From Candidatus Kapaibacterium sp. (GTDB lineage: Bacteria > Bacteroidota > Ignavibacteria > Kapaibacteriales > UBA2268), in NCBI GenBank assembly GCA_026418625.1, contig JAOABA010000030.1, forward strand, positions 36,801 through 100,800: a DNA stretch of 64,000 bases, given 5' to 3'. Positions within the stretch are counted from its first letter, which is position 1. Every line of letters begins with the position of its first letter. The position numbers and the translations under genes are program-made. The notes below the pieces were generated by a model. That model worked only from the letters and a program-made list of their open reading frames with translations, did no database searches and was not told the origin of the DNA. Of the stretch, positions 9,239 through 18,296 are shown piece by piece.

Positions 9239-9247
9239 AATTTTTAG

Positions 9248-9940
9248 ATGGCAGAAATTTCTTTATATCAGCGACTTAATAAGAAAGGATTTACACCTAA
9301 AAAAGTTGCCGAAGTGGGAGTTTATTATCCTGATACTTCTCAGGTTTATGAATATATTTTGAATGGCACTTCTACAATTCTTGTCGAAGCAGATCCTGAT
9401 ATTGCAGAAATAATTCGAAATTATTTTAGTGATCGAACTAATCTTATTCTTTACGAAAATGCACTTTATGATTATGAAGGAGAAATTGAGTTAGTTAGAA
9501 GTGGTGCCTCTTCATTTGTCTCAGATTTAGAATCATCACCAGCAAAAATTAATGATAATATCACAATGGATGATTTAAATCAAGTTAAAGTAAAATCACT
9601 AACTTTTGATAAAATTGATGAAGGGGATATTGATTTAATTGCTATTGATATTGAAGGCTGTGAGTGGTATGTATTAAAGTATATGAAAAGCAGACCTACT
9701 GTCATTTCAATTGAAACTCACGGGGGCTTATACAAAAATCCATTCTCAGAAAATATCAAGAATTGGATGAATGAGAATGATTATATTTTATGGTATAAAA
9801 CACAGAGTGATTCTGTCTTTGTAAAACGAGATAAAATTAAGATTGATTTGTTGGATAGAGTGAAGCTAATCATAAGAAACATTTTTCTTAATCTAAACAA
9901 GATTAAAAAGAGAATAACAAGAAAAATAAAGGGGCTTTAA
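9248..9940 (+). CDS. FkbM-family SAM-dependent methyltransferase
   Basis: 230 residues. The SAM-binding start VAEVGVYYPDTSQVYEYI and the acidic loop LVEADPD, followed by LYENALYDYEGEIELV and later IDLIAIDIEGCEWYVLKYM, are the motif series of FkbM-type O-methyltransferases. These often methylate sugars or other polar products. The basic C-terminal tail (KKRITRKIKG) could contact membrane or nucleic acid, but nothing shows it does. The gene begins 9 nt after the biotin carrier stop and ends inside the terminator hairpin at 9928-9953. The substrate cannot be inferred. Confidence 0.78.
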   Translation: MAEISLYQRLNKKGFTPKKVAEVGVYYPDTSQVYEYILNGTSTILVEADPDIAEIIRNYFSDRTNLILYENALYDYEGEIELVRSGASSFVSDLESSPAKINDNITMDDLNQVKVKSLTFDKIDEGDIDLIAIDIEGCEWYVLKYMKSRPTVISIETHGGLYKNPFSENIKNWMNENDYILWYKTQSDSVFVKRDKIKIDLLDRVKLIIRNIFLNLNKIKKRITRKIKGL

Positions 9941-9953
9941 ATTAGCCCCTTTT
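9928..9953. terminator. Bidirectional intrinsic terminator
   Basis: AAAGGGGCT, a 7-nt loop, then AGCCCCTTT: a perfect 9-bp hairpin between two convergent genes (the methyltransferase ending at 9940 and sodB ending at 9959). On the plus strand it is followed by a short T-run; on the minus strand by TTTATTTTT. It can therefore serve both genes. Confidence 0.85.
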
Positions 9954-9958
9954 GCAGT

Positions 9959-10534
9959 TTATAAATTTTTAAGAACGTGGTCCCAATTGACAATTTCCCA
10001 AAACATTTCAATAAATTTCGGACGAGCATTTCTATAATCTATATAATAAGCGTGTTCCCAAACATCCAAAGTTAATATTGGCTTCTTGTCTGTTGTTAAT
10101 GGAGTCCCTGCGTTGCTTGTTTGGACTATTTCAAGACTACCGTCGTTATTTTTAACAAGCCAAGCCCACCCTGAACCAAAAAGAGTGGCAGCAGCTTTTG
10201 AAAAATCATCTTTGAATTTCTCGAAAGAACCAAAGTTTTTTGTCAGTTCCTCCATTACTTTACCAGTTGGTGTTCCACCGCTGTTTGGAGATAAACAGTG
10301 CCAAAAGAAGGTATGGTTCCAGGTTTGAGCGGCATTATTGAAAACACCACCTTGAGATTTTTTTATTATTTCTTCTAATGTCATATTCTCAAATTCAGTT
10401 CCGGCTATCAGATTATTCAAATTGTTTACATAGGCAGCATGGTGTTTGCCATGATGATAATCAAAAGTTTCTTCTGATATATGTGGCTTAAGTGAATCCT
10501 TTGGAAAAGGAAGTTCAGGAAGTTCAAATTTCAT
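9959..10534 (-). CDS. sodB: Iron (or cambialistic) superoxide dismutase
   Basis: Converts superoxide to O2 and H2O2. In the 191-residue protein the four metal ligands are H27 (DYHHGKHH), H74 (TWNHTFFWH), D157 and H161 (LDVWEHAYY). Q70 in NNAAQTWNH is the residue typical of Fe-type rather than Mn-type enzymes, so iron or cambialistic use is likely. The start chosen is the ATG at 10534, which has GGAGG (10543-10547) 8 nt upstream; a longer reading from a TTG at 10549 would begin inside that ribosome site. No signal peptide: cytoplasmic. Its position just after the suf operon suggests shared oxidative-stress demand. Confidence 0.95.
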   Translation of the reverse strand: MKFELPELPFPKDSLKPHISEETFDYHHGKHHAAYVNNLNNLIAGTEFENMTLEEIIKKSQGGVFNNAAQTWNHTFFWHCLSPNSGGTPTGKVMEELTKNFGSFEKFKDDFSKAAATLFGSGWAWLVKNNDGSLEIVQTSNAGTPLTTDKKPILTLDVWEHAYYIDYRNARPKFIEMFWEIVNWDHVLKNL

Positions 10535-10586
10535 ATTATAACCCTCCAATGGTGAAAAAAGTAAATTAATTTTCTAATATATAGAT

Positions 10587-10979
10587 TTAACCATTGCAAC
10601 CACAGGTTGGCATATTGTTAGGATTATTAAAAATAAATCCACTGCCGTGTGGTCCTTCTGTGTAATCGAGAGTAACACCCATCAGATAAAAAAGACTTTT
10701 AGCATCAATAACTAATTTTAGGTTTCCAGCATTATAGACTCTATCCATATCATCAATTTCCGAGTCGAAACCTAAATTATATGACATTCCTGAGCAACCC
10801 CCACCTCTTGTTGCAATTCTCAGGAAAAAGTTTTCTGGAACATTATTTTCACTTCTTATGGCATTGATAACCTCAATGGCTTTATGGGTAATAATGATAT
10901 CATCTTCTGGTGTTGAGCCCTCTATTTCAGTTGGAATTCTCTCAAAATCCACTTCTATTGTTTCCAAAATTTCAGACAT
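10587..10979 (-). CDS. HesB/IscA-family Fe-S assembly protein (SufA/ErpA-like)
   Basis: A-type Fe-S carrier of 130 residues. The three cluster-binding cysteines are in place: C62 in GGGCSGMSY and C126/C128 in the terminal CGCNG. The preceding FFLRIATRGG and ESEIDDMDRVYN-like segments are typical. The first 28 residues are an acidic extension not found in E. coli SufA. It would receive nascent clusters from SufBCD and pass them to apo-proteins. Last gene of the suf operon, 35 nt after the reductase stop. Confidence 0.9.
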   Translation of the reverse strand: MSEILETIEVDFERIPTEIEGSTPEDDIIITHKAIEVINAIRSENNVPENFFLRIATRGGGCSGMSYNLGFDSEIDDMDRVYNAGNLKLVIDAKSLFYLMGVTLDYTEGPHGSGFIFNNPNNMPTCGCNG

Positions 10980-11014
10980 AATTTTAGTATCCTTAAATTA
11001 ATTAAACAAAAAAA

Positions 11015-12100
11015 TTAATCATCGTAATCAATAATAACATCGTCTGTTATTGGGTGAGCTTGACAAGTTAATATATATCCCTGCTCTATTTCGTCATCTG
11101 TCAGTGCATCTCTTTCGTCCATTATAACTTTACCGGATATCAATTTTGCTCTACAGGAAGCGCAAGCTCCAATTTGACAGCTAAAGGGAGGATCAAGGCT
11201 TTCCCTTAATGCTGCTGTAAGTATTGTTTCATCAGGATTTACGAATAAATCAAATGTTTCGCTATAAATTTTTACTTTTATCTTTCTTTTTATTATTTTC
11301 TTTGAATCAGTTTCCACTATTTTTTTACTTTTATCATCAAAACCATTGACGTTTAGCTTTGTAAAAGATTCTTTATGTATATTTTCTTTTCCAACGTTGT
11401 GATAATCAAGACATTCCAAAATTTCTGCCATCATACCCTGATGACCACACAAAAAATAGTGTGTGTCAACTGAATTTGGCTTTGAAACATAATCTTTTAA
11501 TAACGATAAAGCTCTATTTTTATCAATTCGACCTCTTAAACCAAACCAGCTTTCGGAAGCCTTGCTTAAAATATGAACAATTTTGAATCTATCATAATAT
11601 TTTTTTTCTAAGTATTCAAGTTGTTGCTTGAAAATTATTGAATTTTCGTCACGATTTGAATAAAAAAGTATAATATTAGATTTTGGTTCAATAGCTAAAG
11701 CGGATTTTATGAGAGACATAACGGGTGTAATTCCACTACCACCAGCAAAAAAAACATAGTTATTTTGATTTTCTGGTTTAAAATCAAAAGTAAACTTTCC
11801 TGCAGGTGGATGAACTTCTATTAAATCATTAATATTCAGATGATTTAGTAAATAATTTGAAACAACGCCATTATCAATAGCTTTGATGGTTACTGTCAAA
11901 TCTTCCTCAAAGTTTGGGGAGCTGGATATGGAATATGCTCTTTTATGGGTCTTTCCATTAATTTCTGGTTTTAAAGTTATAAACTGACCGGGTTTATAAT
12001 TATAAATAGATTTCAGTTCTTCTGGTATATCAAAGCTGACAGATATAGCTCTATCAGTTTCCTTTATTATATTTTTTATTTTTAAAATATGAGATGACAT
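11015..12100 (-). CDS. PaaE-like ferredoxin-NAD(P)H reductase with fused 2Fe-2S ferredoxin
   Basis: Three modules in about 361 residues: an FAD-binding domain (RAYSISSSP), an NAD(P)-binding domain (FAGGSGITPVMSLI), and a C-terminal plant-type ferredoxin domain with CxxxxCxxC (SCQIGACASC) and a fourth Cys near the end (YILTCQAHP). This is the layout of PaaE and related single-chain oxygenase reductases. No oxygenase is nearby; it lies between sufT and the IscA-like gene, so a role giving electrons to Fe-S assembly or repair is a fair inference. The ATG at 12100 is preferred; a TTG at 12118 would add six residues. Confidence 0.82.
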   Translation of the reverse strand: MSSHILKIKNIIKETDRAISVSFDIPEELKSIYNYKPGQFITLKPEINGKTHKRAYSISSSPNFEEDLTVTIKAIDNGVVSNYLLNHLNINDLIEVHPPAGKFTFDFKPENQNNYVFFAGGSGITPVMSLIKSALAIEPKSNIILFYSNRDENSIIFKQQLEYLEKKYYDRFKIVHILSKASESWFGLRGRIDKNRALSLLKDYVSKPNSVDTHYFLCGHQGMMAEILECLDYHNVGKENIHKESFTKLNVNGFDDKSKKIVETDSKKIIKRKIKVKIYSETFDLFVNPDETILTAALRESLDPPFSCQIGACASCRAKLISGKVIMDERDALTDDEIEQGYILTCQAHPITDDVIIDYDD

Positions 12101-12125
12101 TCTCGAGATGGACTCCAATCATTGA

Positions 12126-12455
12126 TTAATACAAACCTAATTCAAAACGAGCTAAATCACTTAGTCGGCTTTTGTCCCAAGGAGGGTCGAATGTTAATAG
12201 GACTTTGGCATTCTTAACTTCTGGTATCATTTTTATATTTTCTTCCACTTCGGCTGGAAGTCCCTCAGCTTCGGGACAATTTGGTGCCGTTAGTGTCATT
12301 AAAACAACAACTTCATTGTTTTCAGTAATTTGTATATCGTAAATTAAACCAAGTTCCCAAATATTTACCGGAATTTCAGGGTCATAAATGGTTTTAATTA
12401 CATTGATTACCTGTTCTTTTAATAATTCTAAATTATTTTTATTATTCTCAGACAT
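12126..12455 (-). CDS. sufT: SufT/MIP18-family (DUF59) Fe-S maturation factor
   Basis: 109 residues covering the MIP18/DUF59 domain: YDPEIPVNIWELGLIYDI near the start and the conserved Cys in TAPNCPEAEGLP, followed by VLLTFDPPWD. Stand-alone proteins of this type (SufT, or PaaD-related) help mature Fe-S proteins when demand is high. The gene is wedged 1 nt after the sufU stop and 25 nt before the reductase ATG, which supports the SufT reading over PaaD. No extra zinc-binding C-terminal Cys tail of the PaaD type is present. Confidence 0.88.
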   Translation of the reverse strand: MSENNKNNLELLKEQVINVIKTIYDPEIPVNIWELGLIYDIQITENNEVVVLMTLTAPNCPEAEGLPAEVEENIKMIPEVKNAKVLLTFDPPWDKSRLSDLARFELGLY

Positions 12456-12456
12456 T

Positions 12457-12921
12457 TTAATTTTCCGTTGATACTAATTCTGTTTGACTATTTTCATTAA
12501 TTGCTTGAGCAAGTGTGTGCCAAGGCAAGGACGCACATTTGATTCTTGCAGGAAATTCTCTAACACCGCAAAAAACTTCGAGCTTACCTAATTCAGATGT
12601 ATCAATTTCTGCTTCTGGATCGCTTGTAACGAGGTTGTGGAATTCATCAAATAGTTTTTTTGCCTCATCTATGGTTTTACCCTTTATTAAGGAAGTCATA
12701 ATTGAAGCAGATGCTTTAGAAATTGCACATCCGGAGCCATTAAATTTAACATCTTTAATAATTCCATCTTCGATAATTAAATATAAATCCAGTTGATCTC
12801 CACAAAGTGGATTATGACCTTTTGCGTGGCTGTTTGCATTGTTCAACACGCCAAAATTCCTTGGATTTTTATTGTGATCAAGAATTACTTGTTTATACAG
12901 TTCGTCTAATTCGCTAATCAT
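12457..12921 (-). CDS. sufU: SufU, zinc-dependent sulfur acceptor for SufS
   Basis: 154-residue IscU/SufU-fold protein. The zinc and acceptor residues expected for SufU are C40, D42 (PLCGDQ), C65 (GSGCAISKASASIM) and C129 (RIKCASLPW), and there is an extra segment between the second and third motifs that separates SufU from IscU. SufU takes the persulfide from SufS and relays it to SufB. It starts 3 nt after the sufS stop, the usual order in Gram-positives and Bacteroidota. Confidence 0.92.
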   Translation of the reverse strand: MISELDELYKQVILDHNKNPRNFGVLNNANSHAKGHNPLCGDQLDLYLIIEDGIIKDVKFNGSGCAISKASASIMTSLIKGKTIDEAKKLFDEFHNLVTSDPEAEIDTSELGKLEVFCGVREFPARIKCASLPWHTLAQAINENSQTELVSTEN

Positions 12922-12924
12922 AAC

Positions 12925-14178
12925 TTAATTAAAAAGATTAATAACTTTTTTCAAAGACTTTGCTAAAACGTCAATTTCTTCAAAAGTATTGTAAAAAGAA
13001 AATGATGCCCTTGATGTTGCTGGTATATTAAACCTTCTCATAACTGGTTCGGTGCAATGATGTCCAGTTCTAATAGCTATTCCTTCTCTGTCAAGTATAG
13101 TTCCAACATCGTGAGGATGGGCATTATCTATAATGAATGAAATAACACTTGCTTTATTAGCCGCATTTCCGATAATTTTTAGCTCTGGCATATCGGATAA
13201 AAGGCTTGATCCATAATCTAAAAGCTCTTTTTCGTATTTTTCAATAACTTCGATCCCGATATTATTCACATATCTTATGGCAACACCCAAGCCAATTACT
13301 CCTGCTATATTTGGTGTTCCTGCTTCAAATTTGTAAGGTAATTCATTATAAATAGTTTTCTCGAAACTTACAGACATAATCATATCTCCACCACCTTGAT
13401 AGGGTGGCATTTCTATTAAGTGTTTTTTCTTTCCGTAAAGAATACCGATTCCTGTTGGTCCATAAATTTTATGACCGCTAAAAGCCAGAAAATCGCAATC
13501 AAGATCTTGAACATCAATTTTTAGATGCTGAATTGATTGAGCAGCATCAACTAAAACAGGAATATCTAATCTGTGGGCTTTATCTATTATATATTTTATT
13601 GGATTGATTGTTCCTAAAGAGTTTGAAACGTGAACAATCGAAACAAACTTTGTTTTTTCATTTAATAATTTATCGAATTCCTCAATTATTATTTCTCCGT
13701 TGTCATTCATTGGGATGACTTTTAGTTTTGCACCAGTGCGTTGGCAAATGATTTGCCAAGGAACAATGTTTGAGTGATGTTCCATTGCTGAAATTAAAAT
13801 TTCATCACCTTCTTTAAAATTTGAATATCCGTAAGAACTTGCAACAAGATTAATTGATTCAGTTGTCCCTCTTGTGTAAATAATTTCTTCTAAATGTTTA
13901 GCATTTATAAAGTTTTGTATTATTTTTCTTGCGCATTCGTATTCTTTAGTGGCAGCTTCGCTAAGATAATGAACTCCACGATGGATGTTTGAATTTAAGT
14001 TTGAATAATAATTTTGAATTGTTTCAATAACCTGCTTGGGTTTCTGTGTTGTTGCGGCATTGTCGAAATAAACAAGCTTTTTTCCGTGAACAAGTCGGCT
14101 CAAAATTGGAAAATCTTTTCGAATTTTTTCAACATCAAATATTTTTTTCTCAGTTATATCAATAAAAAGATTTTCCAA
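12925..14178 (-). CDS. sufS: SufS group II cysteine desulfurase
   Basis: PLP enzyme that removes sulfur from cysteine for Fe-S assembly. Visible are YFDNAATTQKP, the PLP-binding lysine K237 in SGHKIYGPTG, and the catalytic C375 in GHHCTEP within the short group II loop. 417 residues against about 406 in E. coli. The start is a TTG at 14178: an in-frame stop lies four codons upstream, there is no ATG before the conserved core, and AAGGTG sits 5 nt ahead of the TTG, overlapping the sufD stop. This is a well-supported non-ATG start that couples sufS to sufD. Confidence 0.94.
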   Translation of the reverse strand: MENLFIDITEKKIFDVEKIRKDFPILSRLVHGKKLVYFDNAATTQKPKQVIETIQNYYSNLNSNIHRGVHYLSEAATKEYECARKIIQNFINAKHLEEIIYTRGTTESINLVASSYGYSNFKEGDEILISAMEHHSNIVPWQIICQRTGAKLKVIPMNDNGEIIIEEFDKLLNEKTKFVSIVHVSNSLGTINPIKYIIDKAHRLDIPVLVDAAQSIQHLKIDVQDLDCDFLAFSGHKIYGPTGIGILYGKKKHLIEMPPYQGGGDMIMSVSFEKTIYNELPYKFEAGTPNIAGVIGLGVAIRYVNNIGIEVIEKYEKELLDYGSSLLSDMPELKIIGNAANKASVISFIIDNAHPHDVGTILDREGIAIRTGHHCTEPVMRRFNIPATSRASFSFYNTFEEIDVLAKSLKKVINLFN

Positions 14179-14187
14179 AGCATCACC

Positions 14188-15540
14188 TTAAATTTTATTT
14201 GATTCTAATATAGAACAGAAATATAACTCGTTCATAGATAATTTTTTGGCTATTTCAGACTTGATTAAATCACGCAGAGCGTCAATTTTGACTGTTTCAA
14301 TTATATCTGAAGAAAAAGAGTTCAACAGATAAGATTGTGCTATTTTTTCATCTATTCCTCTTGCTCTAAAGTAAAATATTGCATCTCTATCCAGATAACC
14401 TGATGTGGCTCCGTGAGAACATTTTACATCATCAGCAAAAATTTCAAGCTGTGGTTTGGTATTTATTGTAGCATCTTCGCTTAATAATATGTTTTTATTA
14501 GATTGATAAGCATTAGTTTTCTGAGCAAAGGGTCTAACCATTATTTTACCATTAAATACTGCAGTAGCTTTACCATCAATTATTCCTTTATAATTTTCAT
14601 TACTATTGCAATGTGGTTTGGCGTGGTCAACCAAGGTATGGTTATCAACAAAATCTTCATTTCCAATAAAATACAAACCGTTAAAATGTGCTTCTGAATT
14701 TTCTCCGTCAAGAATTGAATTCAGGTTGTTTCGAATAAATTTTCCGGCAAGTGAAATTGTTGTTGAGAATAATCTTGAATCTTTTTCCTGATGGATTTGA
14801 GTAGAACCTATATAATATGCACTATGACTGTCATTTTGAAATTTATAATACTCAACTTCAGAATTTTGTTTGAGATATAGCTCTGAAACTGTATTATGAA
14901 ATGATGCCAAGTCTCCCCAAGAATAACTTGTTTCGATAAACTGTGCTTTTGAATTCGAATCTACGATTATCAAATTTCTGCTGTTTGTAATCAAATTAGA
15001 TTGTAATGGAATGTTAATAAATAAAAGATGAATTGGTAATTCCTTCTCGAAATTTTTAGGTAGAATAATCACAGCTCCATCATTTGCCAGAGCTGTATTT
15101 AATGCAGTGAAGGGATTATTGCTTTCATCTGTGTATTTAGTTAAATAATTTTCTAAAATGTTAGAATACTTTTCTTTAGCTTCATTCAAGTTTGTTACAA
15201 CCAAATTTTCTTCGGTATTAATTATTCTTGAATATTTTTTTTCAAAGAATCCATTAATGAATACTAAAACATCTCCCTCAAAATTTTCAATGTAATAATC
15301 AGAAATCTTGAAATTTTCTGGAAAAGAATGAGGTGCAGAATTACTAATTTCAAAATCTATATTATTTAAAAAATTAAGCTTAGTGTATTTCCATTCTTCA
15401 TTTTTTAAAGTTGGAATACCTAATTCATGGAAAATCTTAATTGATTTTTCTCTAAGTGAAAATAAATATGAGTTTTTTTCACCGTTGAGTGATTGAGTAT
15501 ATTTTTCAAAATAATCTGTTATTTTTTCTTTAATTGCCAT
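14188..15540 (-). CDS. sufD: SufD, scaffold subunit of SufBCD
   Basis: 450 residues. The N-terminal part is helical (EEWKYTKLNF); the C-terminal half is the parallel beta-helix core shared with SufB. The conserved SufD histidine lies in DDVKCSHGATSGYLDRDAIFYF, near residue 380, followed by the RARGI segment. SufD pairs with SufB on a SufC dimer to build clusters. The gene follows sufC by 13 nt and is followed by sufS with an overlapping ribosome site. Confidence 0.93.
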   Translation of the reverse strand: MAIKEKITDYFEKYTQSLNGEKNSYLFSLREKSIKIFHELGIPTLKNEEWKYTKLNFLNNIDFEISNSAPHSFPENFKISDYYIENFEGDVLVFINGFFEKKYSRIINTEENLVVTNLNEAKEKYSNILENYLTKYTDESNNPFTALNTALANDGAVIILPKNFEKELPIHLLFINIPLQSNLITNSRNLIIVDSNSKAQFIETSYSWGDLASFHNTVSELYLKQNSEVEYYKFQNDSHSAYYIGSTQIHQEKDSRLFSTTISLAGKFIRNNLNSILDGENSEAHFNGLYFIGNEDFVDNHTLVDHAKPHCNSNENYKGIIDGKATAVFNGKIMVRPFAQKTNAYQSNKNILLSEDATINTKPQLEIFADDVKCSHGATSGYLDRDAIFYFRARGIDEKIAQSYLLNSFSSDIIETVKIDALRDLIKSEIAKKLSMNELYFCSILESNKI

Positions 15541-15553
15541 AGTAATTAATATA

Positions 15554-16321
15554 TTAAACTAAAACACCGTTGTATTGTTTTTTAATCCAGTCGTAACCCT
15601 TTTCTTCGAGTTCAAGAGCTAATTCTTTGCCACCGGAGACAACCAATTTACCGTCAAAAAGGACGTGAACAAAATCTGGAATGATATAATTCAAAAGTCT
15701 TTGATAATGAGTGATAACAACAAAAGCATTATTTTCATTTCTAACCTTATTAACGCCGTTAGCTACAATTTTCAAAGCATCAATATCAAGTCCGGAGTCG
15801 GTCTCATCAAGAATAGCTAATTTAGGCTCAAGCATTGCGAGTTGAAATATTTCATTTCTTTTTTTCTCACCACCTGAAAAACCATCATTAACAGAACGGT
15901 TCAAAAAAGCCTGATCCATCTCGACAAGTTTTGCTTTTTCTCTCATTATCCTCAAGAAATCCATTGCATCCAGAGGTTCTAAATTTCTATATTTTCTTAT
16001 CTCGTTAACTGCGGTTTTCATAAAACTTGCATTGCTAACACCCGGTATTTCGATAGGATATTGAAAAGCAAGAAAAAGTCCCTCACGGGCTCTATCCTCT
16101 GGAGACATTTCGAAAATGTTCTTTCCGTCAAATTCGATAGTTCCTTCGACGACTTCGTAATCCTCTTTTCCGGCAAGAACCCCAGCAAGAGTGCTTTTAC
16201 CAGAGCCGTTAGGACCCATAATAGCGTGAATTTCTCCGGGATTGACCTCGAGGCTAAGTCCTTTCAATATTTCTTTGCCGTTAATATTTACTTTTAGATT
16301 ATCAATTTTCAATAATGACAT
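15554..16321 (-). CDS. sufC: SufC, ABC-type ATPase of the SufBCD complex
   Basis: 255 residues with Walker A GPNGSGKST, the SufC-type signature SGGEKKRNEI, Walker B LAILDETDSGLD and the H-loop VITHYQRLL. The GLFLAFQYPIEIPGV segment is particular to SufC. A soluble ATPase driving the conformational change of SufB-SufD. It lies 28 nt after sufB and 13 nt before sufD. Confidence 0.96.
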   Translation of the reverse strand: MSLLKIDNLKVNINGKEILKGLSLEVNPGEIHAIMGPNGSGKSTLAGVLAGKEDYEVVEGTIEFDGKNIFEMSPEDRAREGLFLAFQYPIEIPGVSNASFMKTAVNEIRKYRNLEPLDAMDFLRIMREKAKLVEMDQAFLNRSVNDGFSGGEKKRNEIFQLAMLEPKLAILDETDSGLDIDALKIVANGVNKVRNENNAFVVITHYQRLLNYIIPDFVHVLFDGKLVVSGGKELALELEEKGYDWIKKQYNGVLV

Positions 16322-16349
16322 AAAACCTTCTCAATAAAAATTTACAAAA

Positions 16350-17801
16350 TTAACCAACACTGCCTTCAAGACTGACAGCTAATAATCTTTGAGCTTCAAC
16401 TGCGAATTCCATTGGAAGTTGATTTAGAACTTCACGGCTGAAGCCATTAACAATTAATCCAATAGCATCTTCGGTCGAGATGCCTCTTTGATTGCAATAA
16501 AATAATATATCCTCTGAAATTTTTGAAGTTGTTGCTTCGTGTTCAACGGTAGCTGTTTTATTTTTTACTTCAATATAAGGAAATGTATGAGCTCCACACT
16601 TGTCTCCAAGCAAAAGTGAATCACATTGGGAATAATTTCTTGCATTTTCAGCTTTTTTACCGATACTGACTAGACCTCTATAACTGTTTTGACTTTTACC
16701 TGCAGATATACCTTTTGAGACTATTCTACTTTTAGTATTTTTACCGAGATGAATCATTTTTGTTCCGGTATCAGCCTGCTGATAATTGTTCGTGAGTGCT
16801 ACTGAATAAAACTCACCAATTGAATTATCACCTTTAAGGATGCAACTTGGATATTTCCAAGTTATTGCAGAGCCTGTTTCGACCTGAGTCCAAGAAATTT
16901 TTGAATTGTTACCTTCGCAAATTCCTCTTTTTGTAACAAAATTGTAAATACCGCCTTTTCCTTCTTTATCACCCGGATACCAATTCTGAACAGTTGAGTA
17001 TTTTATTTCAGCATCTTTATGAGCAATAAGTTCGACAACTGCTGCGTGAAGCTGATTTTCATCTCTAATTGGGGCAGTGCAACCTTCGAGGTAGCTCACA
17101 TAACTGCCTTCATCTGCGATAATCAGGGTTCTTTCGAATTGTCCTGTTTCTGAGGCATTGATCCTGAAATAAGTAGAAAGTTCAAGAGGACATCTGACTC
17201 CTTTTGGAATATAACAAAATGAGCCGTCGCTAAAAACAGCCGAATTTAAAGCAGCAAAATAGTTATCAGTATAAGGAACAACTGAACCAATATATTTCTG
17301 GACAAGATCAGGATGTTCCCTGATAGCTTCACTCATTGAGCAGAAAATTATACCAAGTTCGCTAAGCTTTTCTTTGAAAGTAGTTGCAACCGATACACTA
17401 TCCATAACGGCGTCAACAGCAATTCCGGCAAGCCTTTGTTGTTCTGTTAGAGGAATGCCGAGTTTTTCAAAGGTTCTACGAATTTCAGGATCAATTTCAT
17501 CTAATGATTTTGGCTTGTTTGCTGCTTGTTTTGGAGCAGCATAATAATAAGCATCCTGATAGTCAATAGGAGGGAACTTGACATTTGCCCATTTGGGTTC
17601 TTTCATTTGTTGCCAGAATCTAAAAGCTTTTAATCGCCATTCGAGCATAAATTCTGGCTCGTGTTTCTTAGCAGAGATGAATCTAATTATGTCTTCATTA
17701 AGCCCTTTGGGAGCAAGTTCCTGTTCAATATCTGTTACAAAGCCGTATTTATAATCGCTTTGAGTAATTTCTTCAACAATATTTATTGGTTCTTTTTGCA
17801 T
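16350..17801 (-). CDS. sufB: SufB, cluster-building subunit of SufBCD
   Basis: 483 residues, the normal length. The cysteine in LEGCTAPI (mid-protein), the one in [19 protein letters not shown] and the conserved His-Glu in [10 protein letters not shown] are the residues known in SufB for persulfide reception and nascent cluster binding. The N-terminal [15 protein letters not shown] segment is also typical. First structural gene of the operon, 9 nt after the rrf2 regulator. Confidence 0.96.
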   Translation of the reverse strand: MQKEPINIVEEITQSDYKYGFVTDIEQELAPKGLNEDIIRFISAKKHEPEFMLEWRLKAFRFWQQMKEPKWANVKFPPIDYQDAYYYAAPKQAANKPKSLDEIDPEIRRTFEKLGIPLTEQQRLAGIAVDAVMDSVSVATTFKEKLSELGIIFCSMSEAIREHPDLVQKYIGSVVPYTDNYFAALNSAVFSDGSFCYIPKGVRCPLELSTYFRINASETGQFERTLIIADEGSYVSYLEGCTAPIRDENQLHAAVVELIAHKDAEIKYSTVQNWYPGDKEGKGGIYNFVTKRGICEGNNSKISWTQVETGSAITWKYPSCILKGDNSIGEFYSVALTNNYQQADTGTKMIHLGKNTKSRIVSKGISAGKSQNSYRGLVSIGKKAENARNYSQCDSLLLGDKCGAHTFPYIEVKNKTATVEHEATTSKISEDILFYCNQRGISTEDAIGLIVNGFSREVLNQLPMEFAVEAQRLLAVSLEGSVG

Positions 17802-17810
17802 AAGTAATAC

Positions 17811-18215
17811 TCAAACTTCTGAAAATTCTGCAATAGTTGTGTTATTTAATAGATAATTTATTTTTTCTTGCAATTTATTCATTGGATTTTTAATTGTGCA
17901 AACGTTAATTCTATCACAATTTTCTTCATCTTCAGCTAAACAATCAACAATAATAGCATTTTCTTCGAGGGCTTTAATAATTTCCGCAACAGTTGTTGAT
18001 TTTGGATCCCTTGCAAGAATATAGCCACCTTTAATACCCTGTTGTGAGACTATGATACCGTTTTTATTCAGAATTTGCAAAGTCTTTGACAAAAAATCAT
18101 ACGGTATATTCAGTTGCTCTGAAATTTCTTTTGCAGAAATTACATTGCCTGAATTATTTGCCATATATTGCAAAGCCTGAATACCGTATTCAATTTTTTT
18201 TGATAATTTTAACAT
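17811..18215 (-). CDS. Rrf2-family transcriptional regulator of the suf operon
   Basis: 134-residue winged-helix protein: the N-terminal helix-turn-helix (SAKEISEQLNIPYDFLSKTLQIL), the wing (GIIVSQQGIKGGYILA), then three cysteines C92, C100 and C106 (DCLAEDEENC, NVCTIKNP). Three cysteines here are the Fe-S ligand pattern of IscR-type Rrf2 proteins; the spacing is C-x7-C-x5-C. Being the first gene of the suf operon, it most likely senses Fe-S status and represses its own transcript. A candidate operator lies at 18259-18277. Confidence 0.9.
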   Translation of the reverse strand: MLKLSKKIEYGIQALQYMANNSGNVISAKEISEQLNIPYDFLSKTLQILNKNGIIVSQQGIKGGYILARDPKSTTVAEIIKALEENAIIVDCLAEDEENCDRINVCTIKNPMNKLQEKINYLLNNTTIAEFSEV

Positions 18216-18258
18216 TTGCTATAATAAAAAATTTACACTGCTTTTAACGTATAAAAAA

Positions 18259-18277
18259 TCGGACTATTGTTATCCGA
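18259..18277. promoter_or_regulatory. Candidate operator: TCGGA-N9-TCCGA inverted repeat
   Basis: TCGGA, 9 nt, TCCGA: two perfect 5-bp arms in the 81-bp gap between the divergent rrf2 and GT2 genes, 44-62 nt ahead of the rrf2 ATG. The size and symmetry suit a dimeric winged-helix repressor such as Rrf2. That the Rrf2 protein binds it is inferred from position only. Confidence 0.45.
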
Positions 18278-18296
18278 ATTAATTTATTAAAACTTT

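Noticed and set aside
11015..12118. Phenylacetate degradation (paa) locus, because of PaaE- and PaaD-like genes
   Set aside because: No paaA-C oxygenase or paaK ligase is present; the genes are embedded in a suf operon.
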